From positions 124,001 through 188,000 of the forward strand of contig JAKAGV010000005.1 in the NCBI GenBank assembly GCA_021815405.1: a stretch of 64,000 nucleotides of DNA, read 5' to 3'. A program made the position numbers and the translations under genes. Below are positions 1 to 9,479 of the stretch, piece by piece. Origin of the DNA: Bacteroidota bacterium. GTDB taxonomy: Bacteria > Bacteroidota > Ignavibacteria > Ignavibacteriales > Ignavibacteriaceae. The notes under the pieces are model-generated. The model made no database searches. It was not told where the DNA came from and was given only the letters and a program-made list of their open reading frames with translations. Within the stretch, counting starts at the first letter, position 1; each line of letters opens with the position of its first letter.

Positions 1-25
1 TTATGTTTTTCTTCACCTTCGACTG

Positions 26-409
26 TCAGCTTGCAGGTGTCACCTTTTTACTGGTGCGCTTCTTCCAATCGGAAGGCTTCTTCCCGCCGAGCATTTCGTA
101 CTCGTCGGATTCCTGGTTGAACTTGCCTGCCGCGCTTTTAAGTATACGCTTATTAAATTCGCCAAGCGTATCCTCAATTGTGTCGAGTAGGTTTTGTTTT
201 TCAGTAAATGTATCCAGGGCGCTGTCATATTCCTTTTTAGCCGCTTCATATTCCTGAAGCTTGGCTGACAAAACTTCTGCTGTAAGCGTATTACCTTCTT
301 CGCCGTAATCTATAGTCTTATTCTTATCGGCGTCTATCTTAATCATTGCAGATAGTTTCTTCTTGGAATTATCGACAACCTCTGAAGTACCTTTCTTTAC
401 GTATGCCAT
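26..409 (-). CDS. Conserved hypothetical coiled-coil protein, 127 aa
   Basis: I do not recognise a function. The 127-residue protein is charged and helical. A short N-terminal stretch (residues 1-45, many Lys/Asp) is followed by a likely coiled coil (about 45-90). The tail carries the phrase KFNQESDEYEMLGGKKPSDWK, which resembles the conserved end of a small uncharacterised family that I recall from several phyla (memory, not searched). There is no signal peptide, membrane segment or cysteine. The start is firm: AAAGGAGGTG lies just upstream of the ATG, a nearly perfect ribosome binding site and stronger than that of almost any other gene here. By eye it is richer in G+C than its neighbours, which may mean high expression or a foreign origin (inference). 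It is transcribed away from the 21-bp repeat array. Confidence 0.75.
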   Translation of the reverse strand: MAYVKKGTSEVVDNSKKKLSAMIKIDADKNKTIDYGEEGNTLTAEVLSAKLQEYEAAKKEYDSALDTFTEKQNLLDTIEDTLGEFNKRILKSAAGKFNQESDEYEMLGGKKPSDWKKRTSKKVTPAS

Positions 410-565
410 TAGGTTTCACCTCCTTTCACGGCTTTTTTTGATTTGTGATTGATGAATCTGTTAGGTTCATATTTCTTATTTCATTCAAAAAACCTCGTTT
501 TTGAACTGAATTATTCGATTTTAAGCCATTTTATTTATTTTTTACCTTTCTGGGACCTCCCGGAT

Positions 566-796
566 AAGCTTCCGGAAGTCTTAAGAAAGCTTTATTATGT
601 CCTTAAAAAGCTTTGTCAAGTCCTAAGAAAGCTTTGTTAAGTCCTGGGAAAGCTTTTTTAGTACCTGGAAAAGCTTCACAAGGACTTAAGAGAGCTTTCC
701 ATGTTGTACGAAAAGCTTCGCTAAGTCTTCAGCAAGTCCCTCCGGGACTTCGGAAAGCTTTTCTAAGTCCCGGAAGAGCTCGCATATTTGTTCCGG
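566..796. repeat. Degenerate 21-bp tandem repeat array, 11 units
   Basis: The hexamer AAGCTT or a one- to three-base variant recurs exactly every 21 bp at 566, 587, 608, 629, 650, 671, 692, 713, 734, 755 and 776. Eight of the eleven are perfect AAGCTT. The rest of the unit is looser: AAGCTT, about five bases, AAGTCCT, then three or four purine-rich bases. A further perfect AAGCTT at 860 is exactly four periods after 776, and a partial unit sits at 818, so the array once reached about 880. There are no unique spacers, so it is not CRISPR. The period equals seven codons and also two helical turns. Confidence 0.9.
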
Positions 797-925
797 GCAC
801 TCACTGAATTCAATTGAAAGCCGCCTTAAATCTTTTTATAGTACTAAAAATTTTAATAAAAGCTTTTCTAAGTCTTAGATAATTTCTCAATCATCTTTAA
901 AGAACATTCCGGTTTCATAACAATG

Positions 926-1236
926 CTTAAAATATTTTATGCAATGCACAGGAAATTTTCCGGACAGCTTACAAAATCTTAATAAGAGTTTTTCATCATT
1001 CATTAAGAAGTACCGCTGTTAAAACTTAAGCTCTCATACTTTTAACAAAAGCAATCCGTTAGAATTTAAAAGCGGATTTACTTCCACGTCTTAAAATATT
1101 TTGAGCATTATTTCCTTTAGTTGTTAATTTGATTAATTTAAATGGAGCCTAAACAGCAATAAAAAGTAAATTAACCGGAAGTAAAATTTCTTAACAAACT
1201 TTTATTTGCGCTGCTTAATCGTACTTAAAATATTTT
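926..1236. repeat. Three dispersed copies of CTTAAAATATTTT
   Basis: An identical 13-mer containing the palindrome AAAATATTTT occurs at 926-938, 1090-1102 and 1224-1236, spaced 164 and 134 bp apart in the same orientation. AT-rich 13-mers can recur by chance in such DNA, but three identical copies in 311 bp of one intergenic region are notable. They may be protein-binding or curvature elements; no function can be read from sequence. Confidence 0.55.
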
Positions 1237-1267
1237 CTTTATTCAATAAAAATTTCGTAAACCGGTT

Positions 1268-1309
1268 GTTCACATTTTAAAGAAAACGTGAACTATTGGT
1301 TCACATTTT
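1268..1309. promoter_or_regulatory. Three-half-site operator upstream of the XRE gene
   Basis: GTTCACATTTT occurs at 1268-1278 and again at 1299-1309. Between them at 1283-1293 lies AAAACGTGAAC, the reverse complement of that motif with one mismatch. The three half sites alternate in orientation with gaps of 4 and 5 bp, so two overlapping palindromes share the central half site. They sit 25 bp before the start codon of the HTH gene, the usual place for an autoregulatory operator. Which protein binds is inference; the adjacent XRE protein is the obvious candidate. Confidence 0.7.
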
Positions 1310-1333
1310 TCAAAACAATTGAAGAGGTGAGAG

Positions 1334-1642
1334 ATGAGAGGGAATACATGGGGAAGCTTGCTTGGTCAATACCGTATAGATAATAAACTGATAAAGAAAG
1401 AAGTCGCTGCTAAATTGGATCTCAGCAGGGAATATTATTCAAAGCTGGAGAGAGGGAAAGTTGAGCCGTCGGGTAAAGTAATTCATAGAATCTGCAAAGT
1501 AACCGGTGCTGTAATTACCCTGCCTTCAAAGAAGAATAAAAACAAAGATATATGCAGTATTTGTTCTTTAATACCGGAAGATAAAAAAGAAATATTAAAA
1601 GAATTGATTTTGAAATTGCTAAGAAACGGGATAAATAATTAA
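1334..1642 (+). CDS. XRE-family helix-turn-helix regulator, 102 aa
   Basis: This small DNA-binding protein has an HTH_3/Cro-C1 domain at about residues 6-62. The stretch LIKKEVAAKLDLSREYYSKLERGKVEPS fits the two recognition helices and following turn of this fold, and the C-terminal tail (about 65-102) is Lys/Glu-rich with a pair of cysteines (CSIC). GAGGTGAG precedes the ATG at good spacing. No toxin or restriction gene adjoins it, so it is not obviously an antitoxin or a controller protein. The three half sites just upstream suggest autoregulation. It stands alone on the plus strand between two gene-free regions. Confidence 0.85.
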   Translation: MRGNTWGSLLGQYRIDNKLIKKEVAAKLDLSREYYSKLERGKVEPSGKVIHRICKVTGAVITLPSKKNKNKDICSICSLIPEDKKEILKELILKLLRNGINN

Positions 1643-1983
1643 CTGAAGTTAAGCTAAAAAATAAATAGGTTCATTTGTCATTCAGAAATTGTTAAGGAGT
1701 CTCTTAACCGGGTTGTCACGGACCATTTCCGTGATAGAAAAAATCACTAATTCAGTCACGGTTTGGATCGTGCTTGTCCGGTAAAGAAAAATAATAAAAG
1801 AATTAAGTTACTTATGATTAAAGATGACATCTCTGTATATAAATAATTCATGTAAATTTCTTTGCCTTTAATTTTTATTTTCATGATATTGACAACCGAT
1901 TAAAGTCAGTTCTAAAAGGCTTTAAGAATTTAGGGTATAGTTCTAAGCACTAAGTCGTCAACAACAAAAGGACCGGCAGACAT
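1643..1983. other. 341-bp intergenic region with two inverted repeats
   Basis: This lies between the XRE gene and the M1 peptidase. It holds GTTAAG-N6-CTTAAC at 1691-1708 and TCACGGA-N5-TCCGTGA at 1716-1734, adjacent to each other, with a further TCACGG at 1756. Neither is followed by a T run, so they look more like protein-binding palindromes or an RNA fold than a terminator. No open frame of note is present. Confidence 0.6.
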
Positions 1984-4011
1984 ATGCAACTGGTAAAAAA
2001 CAAACCTTCCGTCTTTTTATTTTTTCTTTCATTTATTTTATTAGATATGCTACAAGCATCAGCGCAGCAGTCAATCTTCCCGCAGCCGTTAAGCGATAGG
2101 ATTGCAAGCTACGATATGAACGTTAAGCTTGATCCGGTAAAGAAACTTGTAACCGGGGATGAAACATTATACTGGAAGAATTCTTCAAATGATAAAATCA
2201 ATAATCTTGAATTCCATCTTTACTTAAATGCATTTAAGAATACGAACTCTACTTTCATAAAAGAATCCGGAGGACAGCTTCGCGGCGATAAGTTTGATGA
2301 AAGCTCAGACTTAAACTGGGGCTGGGAAAAAGTTCTTGACATGAAAGTAAAAGACGGTGAAGATCTGACAAATAAAATTGAATACATTCAGCCGGATGAT
2401 AATAATAAAGATGATCAAACCGTTATCAGCGTACCGCTTTCAAAGCCGGTTCTGCCAGGACAAACTATTACTCTTCAAATAAAATTTGAATCAAAACTTC
2501 CAAAGATTTTTGCACGCAGCGGATTCAGCGATAATTATTTTCTCGTTGGGCAGTGGTTCCCTAAAATCGGAGTTTATGAAAAAGCGGGTGAACGATACGC
2601 TACTAAGGGACAATGGAACTGTCACCAATACCACGCAAACTCGGAGTTCTATGCGGACTTTGGAGTTTACAATGTTCACATAACTGTTCCTAAAAATTAT
2701 GTGGTCGGTGCCGCCGGTGTTTTGCAAAATGAAATACAAAACAACGACGGTACAAAAACTTTGTTCTATCATTCAGAGGATGTAATTGATTTTGTATGGA
2801 CTGCCTCACCGCGTTTTAAAGTTGTTAACGCTGTTTGGCATAATGTTAAGATAAAATTGCTGCTTCAGCCGGAACATTATTGTCTTGCCGGAAGACATAT
2901 TCAATCCGTTGAAGATGCGCTTGAGTATTTTAATAAATATTTAGGAAAGTATCCTTATCCAAACCTTACGATTGTAGATCCTCCTATAAGAGGAATGGGT
3001 TCGGCGGGAATGGAGTATCCTACTTTTATTACTGCCGGAAGCTTATGGGGTTTGCCTGCCGGAGTTAAGCTGATAGAAAACGTTGTAATCCACGAGTTCG
3101 GTCATCAATATTTTATGCTTATGCTTGCAACCAACGAATTTGAAGAAGCCTGGATGGACGAAGGTTTCAATACATATTACGAAGGAAGAATAATGGACCA
3201 TTATTACGGCAAGAAAAAATCTTTCTTCGATCTTTTAGGATACCACTTCGGAGACTTTGAGCTTCAGAGAGAAAGTTATGCGGGAATGAAGAATCCGAAG
3301 ATTGCGCCTGACTTTCAAAACTCATGGCAATATACCGACGGCGGCTATGGTGAAATTACCTATTATAAAACCGGAACATGGATGAAGACACTGGAAGGAT
3401 TAGTCGGCAGAAAAGTAATGGATGAAATAATGCAGACATACTTTGAGCGATGGAAATTCAAGCATCCGTGTGGGAGAGACTTCATAAATATTGTAAATGA
3501 AGTTGTAAAGAATAGGCTCGGCAATAAACTTGGCGATAATATGGATTGGTTCTTTAATGAGGTTCTTTATGGAACCGGCATCTGCGATTACAAGCTTGCA
3601 AACATTTCTGTTGATAAAGTGGAACAGCCTCAGGGTGTTTATGATAGTGCAGGTGTGAATAAATATTATAAAGTTCAGAGAGAGAAAGGCAAGCCTGTTT
3701 ACGAATCGAAAGTAGTTGTTTATCGTTTAGGCGATGTAATTATGCCGGAGGAAGTGCTTGTCCACTTTGATAACGGAAAAGAAATTTTAGAACATTGGGA
3801 CGGTAAATACCGCACGCATGATTTCATTTACGACAAACCGGAAAAGGTTGTCTGGGCAAAGATAGATCCTTACAACAAAATACCAATGGATGTAAACCTG
3901 ATTAACAACAGCTACACGAGGGAACCGGAAACTACAGCAGAAGATAAATACTTTGCAAAGTTCATTTTCTGGGTTGAAAATACATTGCTCACTTTCGGTT
4001 CAATGTTTTAA
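1984..4011 (+). CDS. M1 family zinc metallopeptidase (aminopeptidase N-like), exported
   Basis: This protein should hydrolyse N-terminal residues from peptides outside the cytoplasm. An N-terminal signal peptide (about 1-28, ending SAQ) is followed by the M1 beta-sandwich domain (about 35-240) and the catalytic domain. The zinc site is clear: HEFGH at 370-374 and the third ligand Glu393 in WMDEGFNTY. The substrate-recognition motif is GMEY (342-345), a variant of GxMEN. At 675 residues it is shorter than PepN (about 870), which is common for the secreted Bacteroidota-type members lacking the last helical domain. The start gives a good signal peptide. A membrane protein gene follows 17 bp later and may be co-transcribed. 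Confidence 0.93.
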   Translation: MQLVKNKPSVFLFFLSFILLDMLQASAQQSIFPQPLSDRIASYDMNVKLDPVKKLVTGDETLYWKNSSNDKINNLEFHLYLNAFKNTNSTFIKESGGQLRGDKFDESSDLNWGWEKVLDMKVKDGEDLTNKIEYIQPDDNNKDDQTVISVPLSKPVLPGQTITLQIKFESKLPKIFARSGFSDNYFLVGQWFPKIGVYEKAGERYATKGQWNCHQYHANSEFYADFGVYNVHITVPKNYVVGAAGVLQNEIQNNDGTKTLFYHSEDVIDFVWTASPRFKVVNAVWHNVKIKLLLQPEHYCLAGRHIQSVEDALEYFNKYLGKYPYPNLTIVDPPIRGMGSAGMEYPTFITAGSLWGLPAGVKLIENVVIHEFGHQYFMLMLATNEFEEAWMDEGFNTYYEGRIMDHYYGKKKSFFDLLGYHFGDFELQRESYAGMKNPKIAPDFQNSWQYTDGGYGEITYYKTGTWMKTLEGLVGRKVMDEIMQTYFERWKFKHPCGRDFINIVNEVVKNRLGNKLGDNMDWFFNEVLYGTGICDYKLANISVDKVEQPQGVYDSAGVNKYYKVQREKGKPVYESKVVVYRLGDVIMPEEVLVHFDNGKEILEHWDGKYRTHDFIYDKPEKVVWAKIDPYNKIPMDVNLINNSYTREPETTAEDKYFAKFIFWVENTLLTFGSMF

Positions 4012-4028
4012 AAATAGAGGATAGAAAA

Positions 4029-4979
4029 ATGAAAATATTTAATGCATATTCCGCAGGTTTAATTTCGGCAGCAAAATCTAAAAGAATGACTACATTAATT
4101 TATGCGGTAACTCTTCTGCTGGCGCTTGTTATTGCAATACCGTTTCATGCTGTTATAACTGCTCAGGCAGGAAATACAATGGCATTGAGTTCCCTGGTTA
4201 AACATTTTGATTATACAAGCTATACTGATTTCATGCGGCAGTCTGGCAAAGCAATAAGACCGTTTTTACTTACAGCAGTTTGGATGGGATTTTTCTTTTT
4301 AATCTTTACAATTTTCTTTTCCGGCGGCGTACTAACAATTCTAACTGAAGAGAATAAATTTAACGTAAAAGAATTTTTATCCGGCTGCGGAAAGTTCTTT
4401 ATGAGATATCTTCGTCTTGCAATTTATATGATAATTTTAATCTCAGTAATTGAAGGCTTGCTTTTCTTTGTAATCGGTGCGGTACTCGTTTCAGCATATC
4501 CATCTGTTCAAAGTGAGGCTTCGCTGTTCTATATATTTTTAGTTGGAGCGATTGTCTGCCTGGTATTCCTTTTTCTGCTTCTTACCATTAGTGATTATGC
4601 GAAAATTATCTTGTTTAGAGAAGATTCAAAAAAAGTATTAAAGTCGATGTGGACATCAGCCAAGTTTGTGTTCAGGCATTTTTTTGGCGCATACTTTCTT
4701 TATCTACTTTTATTGATAGCACCGGTTGTGTTTTTCATTTTGTATTTTCTTCTTGATGAATCAATCGGAATGGTTTCCGGGTTTACAATCTTTATTATGT
4801 TCTTGATCCAGCAAGCTTTAATCTGGCTTAGAACATGGATTAAGATTTGGTTTCTTGGAAGCGAGCTGTCATACCTTGATATGGTTCAAGAAAGTAAAAG
4901 ATTAATGGCGCAAGGATATTCTCCTGTTCGATCAGAAGAACAAACAGGAGAAATGTTTAGTAATCCGGAAGTATCTTAA
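4029..4979 (+). CDS. Multi-pass membrane protein of unknown function, 316 aa
   Basis: I do not recognise the family. About six hydrophobic helices are visible: near residues 23-45, 80-102, 128-155, 167-190, 218-242 and 246-270. The soluble segments are short. The layout resembles uncharacterised integral membrane proteins with paired helices and polar ends. There is no transporter or catalytic signature. The ATG lies 17 bp after the M1 peptidase stop, so the two are probably one transcript. The C-terminal 40 residues are charged and probably cytoplasmic. Confidence 0.75.
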   Translation: MKIFNAYSAGLISAAKSKRMTTLIYAVTLLLALVIAIPFHAVITAQAGNTMALSSLVKHFDYTSYTDFMRQSGKAIRPFLLTAVWMGFFFLIFTIFFSGGVLTILTEENKFNVKEFLSGCGKFFMRYLRLAIYMIILISVIEGLLFFVIGAVLVSAYPSVQSEASLFYIFLVGAIVCLVFLFLLLTISDYAKIILFREDSKKVLKSMWTSAKFVFRHFFGAYFLYLLLLIAPVVFFILYFLLDESIGMVSGFTIFIMFLIQQALIWLRTWIKIWFLGSELSYLDMVQESKRLMAQGYSPVRSEEQTGEMFSNPEVS

Positions 4980-5046
4980 CTTGACTTGTAAAATTATTTC
5001 CTAAATAGTAGATTATTGATGAAAAGAGTGTCTCATTTATTTTTAG

Positions 5047-5996
<950 letters not shown>

Positions 5997-6112
5997 TTAT
6001 TTTTTCCCATTATTATTATCAAAATTTTTAATTTCTATAAGTTTATTAAACCAAAAACTTTGTTTAAGTATTTCCTTTATACCATATACCTTTATAACAT
6101 AATCCTTATACT

Positions 6113-7483
6113 CTATTCCTTAACAAAGAATTTGTACTCCCATGGTTTCAATTGGAACTCATGTTTAATTCCAAATGAATCCTTCTTGCCGGTGAATAAA
6201 TTTTGATAATCTCCTTTCATTAATTCGGATTGAAGAGTAACATCAACAGGATTGGCTGATAAATTAAAAACAACAAATACCTTGTCGCCATCTTTTTCTC
6301 TTACGAATGAATAAACAGATTTATCGTTAGGCTTGGAGACTAGCATCATTTTCCCTCCTTTATCGCCGCACCACAGGGCTTTATTTTTCAATTTTAGGTG
6401 AACGAGCTTTGTATATAGCTCTCTAAATGGCGAAGGTTTCCAATCGATCGGATCTCTATCAAAAAATTTTAGTCTTTTATCCAAGCCGGCTTCCTGCCCG
6501 CTGTAAATTAAAGGCATTCCGGGAACTGCAAATGTAAACACTGCAAATGTTGATGCGGCTTTTCCATAAAGTTCAAACACCGTTCCGTTCCAGCTATTTT
6601 CGTCATGATTATTGGTGAACCGCATTCTGAAATCATTAAACGGATAATTATCATTTTCTTTTTGGAAATATTTATTTAGCGAAGACGCATTTTGTTTTCC
6701 CTTTGCAATATCGATAGTCAAATGATAAAGATCCCATGAATACGTCATATCAAAAGCTTTAGTTTGAAGCTTTGGAGTTTCGGCTTCGGCAAGCATAAAG
6801 ACTGGTTTAATTTTATCGAGATCGGCTCGCGCTTTATCCCAGAATGCTGTGGGCACCATATTGGCAACGTCGCATCTAAAGCCGTCTATTCCGCAGTCTT
6901 TTACCCAGAACTTCATGGCGTTAATCATGTAAGTCCATAAATTTTTATTTTTATAGTTCAAAGCAATTACGTCAGTCCAATCTTTCACCGGCGCTACAAA
7001 GTTTCCGGTAGAATCTTTCTTATAAAAATTAGGATGAGTTTTTGTAAGCACATTGTCCCATGATGTATGATCTGCAACCCAGTCAAGAATAACATGCATA
7101 CCGAGCGAATGTATTTTTTTTACAAGCTCTTTAAAATCATCCATTGTTCCGAATTCCGGATTAACCTCAAGATAGTTTTGAACCGAGTAATAGCTTCCGA
7201 GTCTGCCCTTACGATTAACTTTGCCAATCGGATTGATCGGCATTATCCATAAAATTCCTACTCCAAGTTTTTTCAACTCTGGTAAATGCTTCTCAAAAGC
7301 TCTTAAGGTCCCTTCCTTTGTGTATTGCCTTACATTTACTTCATAGATTGTCTTGTTATAGCTCCATTCAGGATGAACAACATTCGAGGGAACAGGTTTA
7401 GCAAAAGTACCTTTTATGAATGTTAAAGAAAGAAGTGAAATTAATAGGATAGTAATCAGAGAAAGTAATTTTTTTTTGTACAT
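6113..7483 (-). CDS. GH13 alpha-amylase-family glycoside hydrolase, exported
   Basis: This enzyme should cleave alpha-glucans or related alpha-glucosides outside the cytoplasm. I place the start at the ATG at 7483, residue 21 of the longest open frame, because AAAGGAAGA precedes it, a clean signal peptide (MYKKKLLSLITILLISLLSL..) begins there, and it avoids overlap with the upstream gene. The GH13 motifs, numbered from this start, are DWVADHTS (Asp134, His139), GFRCDV (Arg203, nucleophile Asp205), AEAE (acid/base Glu233) and NNHDEN (His293, Asp294). The Asn normally before the His of region I is Asp138. The C-terminal beta domain (about 370-456) is present. The exact substrate cannot be read. 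Confidence 0.9.
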   Translation of the reverse strand: MYKKKLLSLITILLISLLSLTFIKGTFAKPVPSNVVHPEWSYNKTIYEVNVRQYTKEGTLRAFEKHLPELKKLGVGILWIMPINPIGKVNRKGRLGSYYSVQNYLEVNPEFGTMDDFKELVKKIHSLGMHVILDWVADHTSWDNVLTKTHPNFYKKDSTGNFVAPVKDWTDVIALNYKNKNLWTYMINAMKFWVKDCGIDGFRCDVANMVPTAFWDKARADLDKIKPVFMLAEAETPKLQTKAFDMTYSWDLYHLTIDIAKGKQNASSLNKYFQKENDNYPFNDFRMRFTNNHDENSWNGTVFELYGKAASTFAVFTFAVPGMPLIYSGQEAGLDKRLKFFDRDPIDWKPSPFRELYTKLVHLKLKNKALWCGDKGGKMMLVSKPNDKSVYSFVREKDGDKVFVVFNLSANPVDVTLQSELMKGDYQNLFTGKKDSFGIKHEFQLKPWEYKFFVKE

Positions 7484-7493
7484 CAATCTTCCT

Positions 7494-9434
7494 TTATAAA
7501 TTCTGCTTAAATAACCGGGGACCTTTTTGGCTGCTTTCATCAAAACTCTTTGGTTTCATTTCGTTATCGCTTCCCTGATATGGACCACCGACCTGACTGT
7601 TTTTCGAAATTGCCTGTTCCAACTTAATTTTTTCTCGAATCTTCTGAAACTTCTGGAGCGTAGCCTGTTGTTTCAAGATTTCATCGCGAAGCCGTTTTTT
7701 CATGGTGACTAATTTGGAGATATTGCCCTTATGCTCTTCTTCATCCGCTTTTATTACGCCGATAGAAGCTTGTACCTCCACAAGCTGGCGCATGGATTCA
7801 TTAATCTTTTCGCGGCAGGTTTCCAACTTCTCTTCGTATTCCTTCAAGTCGTCGCTGAGCTTCAGCTTGCGTGCTTCGGCTTTATAAAGATTATCGTTTG
7901 ATAATTTCAAAATTTCCTGCAGGCTTTTTTCAAGAGTCATACGCTTCTTCATTAAAATTTCTGTTTCCAGCCGCAGATCGTTGTTATAGTTTTTCCTTTC
8001 TGATGCATCGTCGTCTATTTTCTGGAGATCGTTTTGCAATTGTTCTTTCTGTTCTTTTAGAAACTTAATTTGATTTTCGAAGGCTTCAATTTCTGCCTGC
8101 CTGGCATTCATAATATTTTCACTTTCTTCAAGTGCAGATATTTTTTCGAATAGAATCTGATCGCGTTCCTCAACATCTTTTTCCTTCTTCAGAATAATCT
8201 GTTCCAGAACATTTCGCTTTTTATTTATTTCATTAAGATCCCTGTTAAACTTTTGGAACATTTCGGTGAATCTGTTTTCAAGCTCGATATTACCTTGCTC
8301 AATTTCTTTTTTACGTTTTTCAAGTAAAGGTACAATTTCACGAAGCTTAAAATTCTGTTCCACAAACTTTTCGACTGCCAGTTTCTCATCTGAAAGTTTT
8401 TGATGAAGCTCAGCTTTCATATTATCGTACCGCTTTACTTCTTCCTTTAGATCTGTAGATTTCTTTTCAAGATCGAGCAAATCCAGATTTAGCTTGGAAA
8501 GCCTGTTAGATTTAATGCTCAGCGACTGATCAATTGCATAAAGTTCTTTTTGTTTAAAACTGGCTTCCTCAGAAAGTTTATTGAAGCTCATTTCAAGTTC
8601 TTCAAGCTTTACTCTCTTTTCATCCAGCATCTTATCGATATCTTTAAGCTCTTCGGAGAATTCAATCTTGGATTGTTCTTCTTGGGTAAGGTTTTCTATG
8701 CTCACCTTCAGCTTATTCTCAATTTCTCTAAGCGAAGATAAATTTGATTCGACAGACGCGTACTCTTTTTCAAGCGAAGTAATTTTTTCTGAGTAAGCAA
8801 TAATTTCGTCTTTCTTCGAAGTTATCTCGCTATTTAATTTTAATTTTTCTTCCTCAAGTAAAGAAATCTCTCTTTGTTTTTGTTCAACATTTTTCTCAAC
8901 ATCTTCGTTGTCTTTTGTTAAACGTATTTTCGCATTATCTAAATTAGTGATCTCCTGCCTTGCTAAATCGAGCTGTTCCAACAAGCCTGACTCTTTATCC
9001 TCCAATTGTAATAGTCGTTCCTGTGTTTCTTCAAGATCAAAATTATTTTCCTGCAGGTTTATTACTTCAGTTCCGGTGTCTTTACCTTCCTTATTTTTTT
9101 CAGTGATAGTTTTTTCGAGTTCCTTTATCTGATTAGTGTAATCAAATATTGTATTTTGAAGCTCATCTCTCATTTCTTTCATACTGGAGATTTGCTGGTC
9201 TATTTGTGTAGCCTGTTCTTTTTTCTGCTCTTCCTGTTCAGTGAGGAGTTCAATCTCATGCCGGATATTGCTTTTCTTTTCATTAAGCTGCACCACTTCA
9301 GATCTTAGTCGTTTAAGCACCAGCTCAAGCTTTTTAGCATTTTCCTCCTTTTCAAACATGAAGTGGAATTTTGATTTCAGCTCTTCATTTTCAGCTCTGA
9401 GCTGCTCGAGTTCTTTAGATTTAAATATTCCCAT
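7494..9434 (-). CDS. Large coiled-coil protein, 646 aa
   Basis: Almost the entire protein (about 5-610) is heptad-repeat coiled coil rich in Glu, Lys, Leu and Gln, resembling myosin-tail or SMC-arm sequence. It has no ATPase head, Walker motifs, signal peptide or membrane helix. The last 35 residues are polar and Pro/Gly-containing. A structural or scaffold role in the cytoplasm is inference. The amylase ATG lies 10 bp past its stop codon, so the two may be one transcript. Many spurious Ser/Leu-rich open frames appear on the opposite strand because of the Glu/Lys codon bias. Confidence 0.8.
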   Translation of the reverse strand: MGIFKSKELEQLRAENEELKSKFHFMFEKEENAKKLELVLKRLRSEVVQLNEKKSNIRHEIELLTEQEEQKKEQATQIDQQISSMKEMRDELQNTIFDYTNQIKELEKTITEKNKEGKDTGTEVINLQENNFDLEETQERLLQLEDKESGLLEQLDLARQEITNLDNAKIRLTKDNEDVEKNVEQKQREISLLEEEKLKLNSEITSKKDEIIAYSEKITSLEKEYASVESNLSSLREIENKLKVSIENLTQEEQSKIEFSEELKDIDKMLDEKRVKLEELEMSFNKLSEEASFKQKELYAIDQSLSIKSNRLSKLNLDLLDLEKKSTDLKEEVKRYDNMKAELHQKLSDEKLAVEKFVEQNFKLREIVPLLEKRKKEIEQGNIELENRFTEMFQKFNRDLNEINKKRNVLEQIILKKEKDVEERDQILFEKISALEESENIMNARQAEIEAFENQIKFLKEQKEQLQNDLQKIDDDASERKNYNNDLRLETEILMKKRMTLEKSLQEILKLSNDNLYKAEARKLKLSDDLKEYEEKLETCREKINESMRQLVEVQASIGVIKADEEEHKGNISKLVTMKKRLRDEILKQQATLQKFQKIREKIKLEQAISKNSQVGGPYQGSDNEMKPKSFDESSQKGPRLFKQNL

Positions 9435-9479
9435 CTGTAACTCTGATTTTTAAAAATAAATCTTCGGCTATGCCTAATT

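Larger units (their letters stand above)
410..1333. other. 924-bp gene-free AT-rich region with repeats and operators
   Basis: This is the longest stretch without a convincing gene. From left to right it holds the upstream region of the small hypothetical gene, a 21-bp tandem array (566-796, with in-phase remnants to about 880), an AT-rich segment with three copies of CTTAAAATATTTT (926-938, 1090-1102, 1224-1236), and three operator-like half sites before the XRE gene. Short open frames over the array (449-640 and 613-807) are products of the 21-bp period and are not called. No tRNA-like fold or transposase remnant was seen. Confidence 0.8.

Noticed and set aside
449-640. 63-residue frame over the first part of the array
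   Set aside because: It ends inside the repeat array, has no ribosome site and its C-terminus is again a heptad artefact of the array.
613-807. 64-residue frame with heptapeptide repeats (KALLSPG, KAFLVPG...)
   Set aside because: The repetition is forced by the 21-bp DNA period and appears in more than one frame; there is no ribosome binding site and no recognisable domain. It is noted as a repeat array, not a gene.
566-880. Possible CRISPR array
   Set aside because: Units are contiguous 21-mers without unique spacers and no cas genes are present.
7484-7543. N-terminal extension of the GH13 enzyme
   Set aside because: It overlaps the upstream coiled-coil gene and spoils the signal peptide; the ATG at 7483 has a good ribosome site.
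8908-9132. Ser/Leu-rich plus-strand frames opposite the coiled-coil gene
   Set aside because: They are antisense shadows of Glu/Lys-rich codons with low complexity.
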